10,942 nt of DNA from SCGC-AAA471-B05 sp032249055 (lineage in GTDB: Archaea; Thermoproteota; Thermoprotei; Gearchaeales; Gearchaeaceae), in contig JAVVGP010000026.1 of NCBI GenBank assembly GCA_032249055.1, forward strand, positions 1-10,942, in the 5' to 3' direction. This document shows, piece after piece, positions 1 through 4,700 of the stretch. Below the pieces are notes generated by a model that saw only the letters and a list, made by a program, of their open reading frames with translations, did no database searches and had not been told where the DNA came from. Numbering within the stretch: the stretch's first letter is position 1; each line of letters starts with the position of its first letter. The position numbers were made by a program, and so were the translations under genes.

Positions 1-710
1 ATGAAGAAAATTTGGAAAAAATTAAAGAAAAAATTTTACAAGAAGCATTGAAAATCTGCGAAGAAGATATAAAAGCAAATATGAAAATTGCTGAAAATGG
101 AGAAAAGTTAATCGAGGATAATGATATTATTTTAACTCACTGTAATACAGGTGCATTAGCAACAGTTGGCATAGGAACTGCTTTAGGAATAATAGCAAAA
201 GCTGCTGAAAGTAAAAAAATACAAGTGTTTGTAACAGAAACAAGACCTAAGTTGCAAGGTTCAAGATTAACTGCATGGGAATTAAAAAAATTAGGTATTC
301 CTTATAAAATAATTCCAGATAGTGCTGTAGGTATAGTAATGAAAAAACGTATGGTAAAAAAAGTTTTGGTAGGTGCAGACAGAATTTTTCTAAGCGGTCA
401 TGTAATAAATAAAATTGGCACATTAAATATAGCATTGATAGCTAATTATTACAAAATTCCTTTTTATGTTGCAGCACCTACATCGACAATAGATACAAAA
501 AATAAAGTTGAAGATGTAAAAATTGAGGAAAGAGGGAAAGAGGAGGTAATTAAAATAAAAAGATTTTACATAGCTCCAAAAGATGCCGAAGTATTAAACT
601 TAGCCTTTGATATAACAGATCCTGAATTAATAGATGCAATTATTACAGAAAAAGGAATAGCCTTTAGACCAGTTAATGCTTCTCTTGTCAATCTTCTGAG
701 CTCATCTTAA
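1..710 (+). CDS. mtnA: S-methyl-5-thioribose-1-phosphate isomerase family protein (aIF-2BI type), 5' end cut off
   Basis: MtnA converts 5-methylthioribose 1-phosphate to the ribulose form in methylthioadenosine salvage, a cytoplasmic step that recycles the by-product of polyamine synthesis. Seen, counting from the TTG codon at position 12: ILTHCNTGALAT (residues 40-51, catalytic-type Cys44), VTETRPKLQGSRLTAWEL (74-91), VGADRI (120-125, catalytic-type Asp123), INKIGT (132-137), VAAPTSTID (153-161), IEERGKEEV (171-179) and ITEKGI (211-216). These match MtnA rather than the related ribose-1,5-bisphosphate isomerase (typically THCHS) or the regulatory eIF2B subunits. Family members are about 340-370 aa and only about 235 are present. 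The frame is open to the window edge, so the TTG at 12 is not a credible start and the N-terminal third lies outside. It ends 26 bp from the next gene, tail to tail. The MtnA fold is near certain; the substrate is inferred from motifs. Confidence 0.88.
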   Translation, partial: EENLEKIKEKILQEALKICEEDIKANMKIAENGEKLIEDNDIILTHCNTGALATVGIGTALGIIAKAAESKKIQVFVTETRPKLQGSRLTAWELKKLGIPYKIIPDSAVGIVMKKRMVKKVLVGADRIFLSGHVINKIGTLNIALIANYYKIPFYVAAPTSTIDTKNKVEDVKIEERGKEEVIKIKRFYIAPKDAEVLNLAFDITDPELIDAIITEKGIAFRPVNASLVNLLSSS

Positions 711-736
711 ATAACAAGATTTGATCTTTTGCAAAA

Positions 737-1480
737 TCATAAAATAATTTTAAAGTAAATATTAGGATATATCTGGTTTAATCTATCTTGAAATTCTTTA
801 ACATATTTCTTATTTTCAGAAAAAACGATAATTATTCCAGCTATTTCTACGAATTTTAATTTTTTAATAAGAGAAACCAAGGCTAAATATTCAACCATCC
901 TTGATAAACTTAAACCAGTTATCAATACTTTATCAAACTTTTTTAATGAATTTTTTAAAATAGCAATTGTATTTTTAATTTCATATTCAAATGGTTTGTT
1001 TAATTTTAAGCTATAAGTATATTCGATCCTTTTTTCAGAAGGAAAATATTTTTCATTATAAGCAAATACAAGCTGCGAGTTTAATTCCAAAGCTACTAAA
1101 AATCCTAAAAAAATATCATTTGGAAAAAAAACTATTACTTTGTTTACATCAAGATTGTAACAATGATTTAATATTAGTGAAGAAAAAAGGTATATTGAAG
1201 AAGGATTATAAACTCCGTTATTATTTAAATTGTTTTTATTAATTATTTCTTTAATTAATCCCTTACTTATACATTGTTCATATATAATTTCTGCTTTATC
1301 TTTGCTTGGAAGTACACTTCCTGAAATATATCTTGAAAGAATAGATTTTGGAATTCCAAAAATTTTCTCCATTTCATTATATTTTAGAAAATTCTTTAAG
1401 CTTCTAAGCATTCTTACAGAATTTAGCCTTATTATAACATCATGATATCTGTCATTTCTTGAAGAATTTTTCCCTTCCAT
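737..1480 (-). CDS. HTH / degenerate phosphoribosyltransferase-like fusion, probable regulator
   Basis: A 247-aa protein with an N-terminal helix-turn-helix (about residues 28-62; core FGIPKSILSRYISG at 41-54, XRE-like) and a C-terminal region with the strand pattern of a type I phosphoribosyltransferase. VIVFFPNDIFLGFLVALEL (115-133) corresponds to the usual glycine-rich segment. KVLITGLSLSRMV (184-196) sits where the PRPP loop (hydrophobics, Asp-Asp, then TGxT) should be. The acidic pair is replaced by Gly-Leu and the TGxT turn by SRMV, so catalysis is unlikely. HTH-PRTase fusions that act as purine or pyrimidine regulators are known in bacteria and archaea, and a DNA-binding, ligand-sensing role is the best inference. 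The start is the ATG at 1480. The gene is divergent from the decarboxylase at 1557, with 76 bp between the starts, so it may control itself or that gene. I do not know the ligand. Confidence 0.72.
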   Translation of the reverse strand: MEGKNSSRNDRYHDVIIRLNSVRMLRSLKNFLKYNEMEKIFGIPKSILSRYISGSVLPSKDKAEIIYEQCISKGLIKEIINKNNLNNNGVYNPSSIYLFSSLILNHCYNLDVNKVIVFFPNDIFLGFLVALELNSQLVFAYNEKYFPSEKRIEYTYSLKLNKPFEYEIKNTIAILKNSLKKFDKVLITGLSLSRMVEYLALVSLIKKLKFVEIAGIIIVFSENKKYVKEFQDRLNQIYPNIYFKIIL

Positions 1481-1513
1481 TTCCAGTTGTTTTTATAATT
1501 CTTCAATAAAAAA

Positions 1514-1523
1514 GCTTAAATAC
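1514..1523 (+). promoter_or_regulatory. Putative TATA box of the pyruvoyl decarboxylase gene
   Basis: GCTTAAATAC lies 34-43 bp before the GTG start at 1557 and contains the 8-mer TTAAATAC (1516-1523). With the usual spacing of about 25 bp it predicts a transcript starting near 1543-1547 with a short leader. Read on the other strand the same element (GTATTTAAGC) lies 34-43 bp before the ATG of the divergent HTH-PRTase gene, so the two genes may share one promoter core. The assignment rests on sequence and spacing only. Confidence 0.42.
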
Positions 1524-1556
1524 CTTTCTGTATAAAAATCCATTAGAAAAACCGAA

Positions 1557-1955
1557 GTGGGACAACCTCTAGTTAAATTAAAAAAGAAAGAGAAAAAAAT
1601 TATAGGAAAGCATGTATATGGAAACTTGTATGAATGCGATAAAGAAATAATCTCTTCTAAAGAAAAACTTTTAGAAATAGTAAAAGAAGCAGTTAAAATA
1701 GCTAAAATGAATCTTGTTGATATACATGCATGGAAATTAGAAGGAGAAAAGGGAGGAGTATCTGTTATTGCATTAATAAAGGAAAGCCATATTGCAATTC
1801 ATACATGGACAGAATATAACTATGCTTCATTAGATGTCTATACATGCGGATATAAAAGCCAACCTCTTAAGGCATTCAAATATATTGTAAACGAATTAAA
1901 ACCTAAAAAATATACTTTACATAAAGTAAAAAGAATAGGTTATCATTTAAGTTAA
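1557..1955 (+). CDS. Pyruvoyl-dependent decarboxylase proenzyme (arginine or S-adenosylmethionine decarboxylase)
   Basis: A 132-aa member of the class 1B AdoMet decarboxylase family. Such proenzymes cut themselves before a serine that becomes the pyruvoyl cofactor. The site is clear: KESHIAIHTWTEY (75-87), predicting cleavage between Glu76 and Ser77, with the proton-donor His82 five residues and the catalytic Cys97 (YTCG) twenty residues after the serine, as in the family. IGKHVYGNLYECD (16-28) is the conserved N-terminal block. In Crenarchaeota one paralogue of this family is an arginine decarboxylase making agmatine, the other the AdoMet decarboxylase (SpeH) for spermidine. HTWTEYNYASLDVYTCG looks to me closer to the arginine type, but this is from memory, so I give no symbol. 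The start is GTG: an in-frame TAA lies at 1533-1535 and no other start codon lies between. No clear Shine-Dalgarno. It stands alone as a gene, divergent from the HTH-PRTase. Confidence 0.85.
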   Translation: MGQPLVKLKKKEKKIIGKHVYGNLYECDKEIISSKEKLLEIVKEAVKIAKMNLVDIHAWKLEGEKGGVSVIALIKESHIAIHTWTEYNYASLDVYTCGYKSQPLKAFKYIVNELKPKKYTLHKVKRIGYHLS

Positions 1956-2239
1956 AAATTTTTTATAAATTAATTTTTTTAAATACTGTAACAATACTTA
2001 CTCTAGCTTAAATGAGGTCTAATTAAGTTGAAGGAAAAGCTTGTAGCGCATAAGCAGATGTTAGTTTTTATGAGAAACTTTATTTTCAATTTAATAAGAA
2101 AATAATGGAGTATTCTCTACACCACATAATGTTCACAATAATATATGTAGCTACAAATCAATGAAGAGTTTAAACTAAAAAGAATTGAAAAGCAGATCTT
2201 ATATTTAGGAATAATTCTAAATTTTTATAAGATTTTAAA
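1956..2239. other. Intergenic region without a convincing gene; possible small RNA at about 2007-2069 (+)
   Basis: No ORF longer than about 27 codons looks real here. On the plus strand TTTAAATA (1978-1985) repeats the 8-mer TTAAATAC found in front of the decarboxylase. A start 25 nt later would be near 2007. From there two hairpins can form: 2005-2011 with 2023-2029 (core CTTAA/TTAAG), and 2039-2044 with 2050-2055 (GCTTGT/ATAAGC, 5-nt loop). A T5 run follows at 2065-2069. That arrangement would suit a roughly 60-nt RNA. The same stretch has a 25-codon TTG-initiated frame (2028-2105) of no recognisable family, and a 19-codon ATG frame at 2105-2164. I found no C/D boxes. The rest, to the tRNA end at 2240, is AT-rich and shows nothing I can name. 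Confidence 0.3.
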
Positions 2240-2313
2240 CGGGCCCGGTGGGATTTGAACCCACGACCCCCCGGTTAAGAGCCGGGTGCTCAACCTGGCT
2301 AAGCTACGGGCCC
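2240..2313 (-). tRNA. tRNA-Lys, anticodon CTT
   Basis: Reading the minus strand from 2313: acceptor GGGCCCG pairing with CGGGCCC (7 bp), TA at positions 8-9, D arm GCTT...GAGC with GG in the loop, anticodon stem CCCGG/CCGGG around loop CTCTTAA (anticodon CTT, reading AAG), a 5-nt variable loop GGGTC, and T arm GTGGG-TTCAAAT-CCCAC. The base after the acceptor is G (2240), the expected discriminator of archaeal tRNA-Lys. CCA is not encoded (TTT follows) and there is no intron. GC content is about 68 % against about 30 % around it. The first 15 nt are also the end of the upstream RibL-like gene, so the tRNA is probably made at least partly from that transcript. An AT-rich stretch 19-32 nt upstream, inside that gene, could be its own TATA box. 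Confidence 0.97.
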
Positions 2314-2757
2314 ACTTTTACTATATTCCTTTATTATTTTATTTATTATATTGGTTGTACTATTTAATTCACCTTCTAATTTCTTTTTTAATCTTCTTAT
2401 CTCTACATTATTTAAACCATGTTCTCTTAAATAATCTTTAAGCTTATTTTCATCAACTTTTTGGTCTGGACCAAGAAGAATTATATCTGGTTTTATTTTT
2501 GTTACTATTTGAAAAATATCAGGTCCAGGATTTCCTAAAATTGCTTTACTTACATATTTTATACTTTTTACAACTGTTAATCTTTGTTTTTCATTGATTA
2601 TAGGTTCTCTATTCTTAAATCTTCTAACATTTTCATCACGAGCTACAACTACTATAACTTTGCCTAATTTGCTAGCTTCTCTTAATAAATAAATATGACC
2701 AGGATGTATTATTTCAAAGGTTCCTCCGACCATAACGGTTTTTTCTTTTTTTCTCAT
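2299..2757 (-). CDS. RibL-like FAD synthase / cytidylyltransferase-fold nucleotidyltransferase
   Basis: A 152-aa single-domain nucleotidyltransferase of the HxGH superfamily. GGTFEIIHPGH (11-21) holds the nucleotide-binding HxGH (His18, His21). VARDENVRRFKNREPI (38-53), PDIILLGPDQ (90-99) and a C-terminal LNSTTNIINKI (131-141) follow the order seen in archaeal RibL, which adenylates FMN to FAD; archaeal phosphopantetheine adenylyltransferase looks different. It contains no cysteine at all, whereas RibL of Methanocaldococcus, as I recall, has functionally important C-terminal cysteines, so the exact substrate (FMN, glycerol 3-phosphate or another) is inferred. The start is the ATG at 2757. The frame runs past KEYSKS into the tRNA-Lys gene, which encodes the last four residues (GPVA) and the TAG stop; no earlier in-frame stop exists. 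It is divergent from pcm with about 53 bp between. Confidence 0.78.
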   Translation of the reverse strand: MRKKEKTVMVGGTFEIIHPGHIYLLREASKLGKVIVVVARDENVRRFKNREPIINEKQRLTVVKSIKYVSKAILGNPGPDIFQIVTKIKPDIILLGPDQKVDENKLKDYLREHGLNNVEIRRLKKKLEGELNSTTNIINKIIKEYSKSGPVA

Positions 2758-2810
2758 TTAAGAATAATTTTAAAATTTGTTTATTAGTTTATTTTCAAAA
2801 ATATGAATTG

Positions 2811-3449
2811 ATGGAAAAAACTGTAGAAACATTAAAATTATTAGGAATAATTAGAAGAAAGGAAGTTGAAGAAGCTATTAAGAAAATTCCTAGGGAAGAA
2901 TTTTTACCTGAAGAATTTAAAAAATATGCTTATGTTGATACTCCTATACCAGTTGGTTATGGGCAAACAACTTCAGCAATACATATGGTAGCAATGCTTT
3001 GTGAACATACCGAATTAAAAAAAGGAGATAATGTATTAGAAATAGGGGCAGGTTCAGGTTATATGGCTTCTGTTTATCAATACATAACAAAATCAGAAGT
3101 CGTTACTATTGAAGTAATAAAAGAACTAGCTAAATTTGCTAAAAAAAATTTAAGAAAGCTAAATCTTGACTATTTTATTCATGTAATAAATGCAGACGCT
3201 ACTCATTCTTTACCTTTCAGAAATAAATTTGATGTAATTATTGTTACAGCTTGTTCAAAAGATATCCCTTTGGAATATATTAACTATTTAGAAAATGAAG
3301 GAAGGCTAATAATTCCAGTAGGTTTATATGAGTTTGGTCAAGAACTTATTTTAGTAAGAAAAAAAGATAATAAAATTTATTCAAATAAAATATGCGATTG
3401 TGCCTTTGTACCATTAAAAGGAACAGGTAAAGTTTATAAAAACGATTAA
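2811..3449 (+). CDS. pcm: Protein-L-isoaspartate O-methyltransferase
   Basis: Uses S-adenosylmethionine to methylate L-isoaspartyl residues in damaged proteins so that they can revert to aspartate; cytoplasmic protein repair, valuable at high temperature. The 212-aa product has the family order: IPREEFLPEEFKKYAYVD (26-43), active-site loop GYGQTTSAIHM (49-59), AdoMet-binding VLEIGAGSGY (75-84), the acidic end of the next strand VVTIE (97-101), INADA (126-130), FDVIIVTA (140-147) and the C-terminal RLIIPVG (165-171) and FVPL (199-202). The loop is usually QT(I/V)SAPHM, so Thr for Ile/Val and Ile for Pro are substitutions. I start at the ATG at 2811; a TTG directly before it would add one residue. 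Its stop overlaps that of the convergent FEN-1 gene by 2 bases, within a shared TTAA. A two-codon frame (2803-2811) overlaps the start and is probably chance. Confidence 0.93.
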   Translation: MEKTVETLKLLGIIRRKEVEEAIKKIPREEFLPEEFKKYAYVDTPIPVGYGQTTSAIHMVAMLCEHTELKKGDNVLEIGAGSGYMASVYQYITKSEVVTIEVIKELAKFAKKNLRKLNLDYFIHVINADATHSLPFRNKFDVIIVTACSKDIPLEYINYLENEGRLIIPVGLYEFGQELILVRKKDNKIYSNKICDCAFVPLKGTGKVYKND

Positions 3450-4477
3450 CTAAACCAAGCTTCCAAACCTTTTTGACCTTTGGTATATATTGTTGATTTT
3501 TTAATCCTATTTAATGCATTTAATATTCTTTCCTCAGAAAAATCATTTTCTTTACATAAAAAATCTATTATTTTATCAGTATTTGGAGGATTCCATTCCA
3601 ACTTATAATTTGTTTCTACAGGTGGATTAAGAAAAATATTCCTTATTTCATCATAGTAATCTTTATATTGAATTTTAAGAGAAAGCAAAACCTTCTTTAA
3701 ATTACCATACATTGTTATTAAAGAGTAGGCTCTTTTGGGTCCTATTCCTTTAAATCCCTCTGGATTGTAATCTGTTCCTATTAATATAGCTATATCTATT
3801 AGTTGTTCACGAGTTAATTTTAGTTTTCTTAATACTTCATCTAAGATTATCAGCTCAGGCTGAATTTCGATATATGTTTCGCTACGAGGCAATTTCCTTT
3901 TACCGCTAATTGTTAAATTTCTAACCAATCTTGGAGAACCAAATAATAAAGAATCATAATCTTGGCTTGCGGCAGCCCATGCATCATTTTTCATAGCTAA
4001 ATATGCAGCTTGAGCCTCTCCTTCAGATTTACTAATTACATACGGAATTCCCATGTATTGTAAAAGTTTCATTGCATCCTCTACCATTTTATCAGTTAAT
4101 CTTGAAGCTTGTTGAGCATAAATCCTTGCTTCCTCTAATTCTCCAGCTTCCAAACTTTCAATATATTTTTTTTCAGCTTCTTCTCTTATTTGTCTCCTTT
4201 TTTCTATTTCTTTTTGCTTTAAACTTGGAGGTTTTCCATCAAAAACATAAACAGGTTTTATGCCCATCTCTATTAAGTTTATTGTTCTATAAAATAAACC
4301 AGATAAATGACTAGTTATTTCTCCACGTCTATTCATTAATGGTTTACCATCAGGTTGCCTTATTGCAGACAAATACTGATAAAGAGCATTATAAGCATCT
4401 ATGGCAATAATTTTTCCAGATAAATCCTCAAGTCTTATATTTTTCCTTTCTATTAATTCACCTAAATCTACACCCAT
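3446..4477 (-). CDS. fen: Flap endonuclease 1
   Basis: Structure-specific 5' nuclease that removes flaps during Okazaki-fragment maturation and long-patch base-excision repair, working on the PCNA clamp. The 343-aa protein is the normal archaeal length. The metal-binding acidic residues are in place: Asp27 (IAIDAYN), Asp80 (VFDGKPP), Glu152 and Glu154 (SEGEAQAAY), Asp173 and Asp175 (SQDYDSLLFG), and Asp236 (GTDYNPEGFKGIGP, the H3TH region). The N-terminal Gly needed for catalysis follows the start Met (MGVDLGE). It ends in a textbook PIP box, QKGLEAWF (335-342), for PCNA binding. A TTG directly before the ATG at 4477 would give an extra Met and bury that Gly, so I reject it. It is the last gene of the minus-strand operon, 7 nt after the winged-helix gene, and overlaps the convergent pcm stop. 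Confidence 0.97.
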   Translation of the reverse strand: MGVDLGELIERKNIRLEDLSGKIIAIDAYNALYQYLSAIRQPDGKPLMNRRGEITSHLSGLFYRTINLIEMGIKPVYVFDGKPPSLKQKEIEKRRQIREEAEKKYIESLEAGELEEARIYAQQASRLTDKMVEDAMKLLQYMGIPYVISKSEGEAQAAYLAMKNDAWAAASQDYDSLLFGSPRLVRNLTISGKRKLPRSETYIEIQPELIILDEVLRKLKLTREQLIDIAILIGTDYNPEGFKGIGPKRAYSLITMYGNLKKVLLSLKIQYKDYYDEIRNIFLNPPVETNYKLEWNPPNTDKIIDFLCKENDFSEERILNALNRIKKSTIYTKGQKGLEAWFS

Positions 4478-4484
4478 CAATATT

Positions 4485-4700
4485 TTATTGTCTTATCATT
4501 ATTATTTTTGTATCTTTTTGGGAATAAACTATTATTTTTTCATAAAATTCAAGCTTTATTAAAGCATTATTTAACTCAGAAGGAGAGACCATAATTTTTC
4601 TTTTATTTAATTCTTCAATCAATTCCCTTTCATCAATTTTTTGTTTTTTAGATACTATTTCAAAAATTATATTTTCTAAAGGTAAACTGTAATAGCTCAT
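4485..4700 (-). CDS. Small winged-helix-like protein of unknown function
   Basis: A 71-aa protein I cannot assign to a named family. The pattern suggests a compact winged-helix fold: a first helix around PLENIIFEIVSKKQ (7-20), a second around DERELIEELNKRK (23-35), a possible recognition helix PSELNNALIKLEF (40-52), then a two-stranded wing KIIVYSQKDTKIIMI (55-69). It has no cysteines, signal peptide or membrane segment. The reading frame is supported by context: its ATG overlaps the TGA of the cdc48 gene (ATGA, 4697-4700), so the two are probably translationally coupled, and FEN-1 starts 7 nt after its stop. Codon use matches the neighbours. Binding DNA or a replication/repair partner would suit its position, but that is inference. 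Confidence 0.8.
   Translation of the reverse strand: MSYYSLPLENIIFEIVSKKQKIDERELIEELNKRKIMVSPSELNNALIKLEFYEKIIVYSQKDTKIIMIRQ

Noticed and set aside
1..51. ATG at position 1 as the start of a short gene
   Set aside because: That frame stops after 16 codons; the conserved mtnA frame covers the region and is open to the edge.
711..736. Small hairpin AAGAT-TTG-ATCTT followed by TTTT between mtnA and the HTH-PRTase gene, a possible terminator
   Set aside because: The stem is only five mostly AT pairs, and archaeal terminators rely on T-runs, not hairpins. The T4 run is too short to call.
2028..2105. 25-codon frame starting with TTG, followed by a 19-codon ATG frame (MEYSLHHIMF...) that could be a decayed transposase N-terminus
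   Set aside because: Both are too short, in different frames, without a recognisable motif or any terminal repeats; the likeness to IS200/IS605 proteins is only a few residues.
2147..2156. Palindrome GTAGCTAC within TGTAGCTACA in the 1956-2239 gap
   Set aside because: Ten bp, far from any gene start and with no second copy; likely chance.
2803..2811. Two-codon upstream frame ATG-AAT-TGA overlapping the pcm start
   Set aside because: Short ATG..TGA strings are common in AT-rich DNA and nothing else supports a leader peptide.
3446..3449. Overlapping stop codons of pcm and fen (TTAA) as a regulatory element
   Set aside because: Convergent genes in compact genomes often share TTAA; this alone implies no mechanism.
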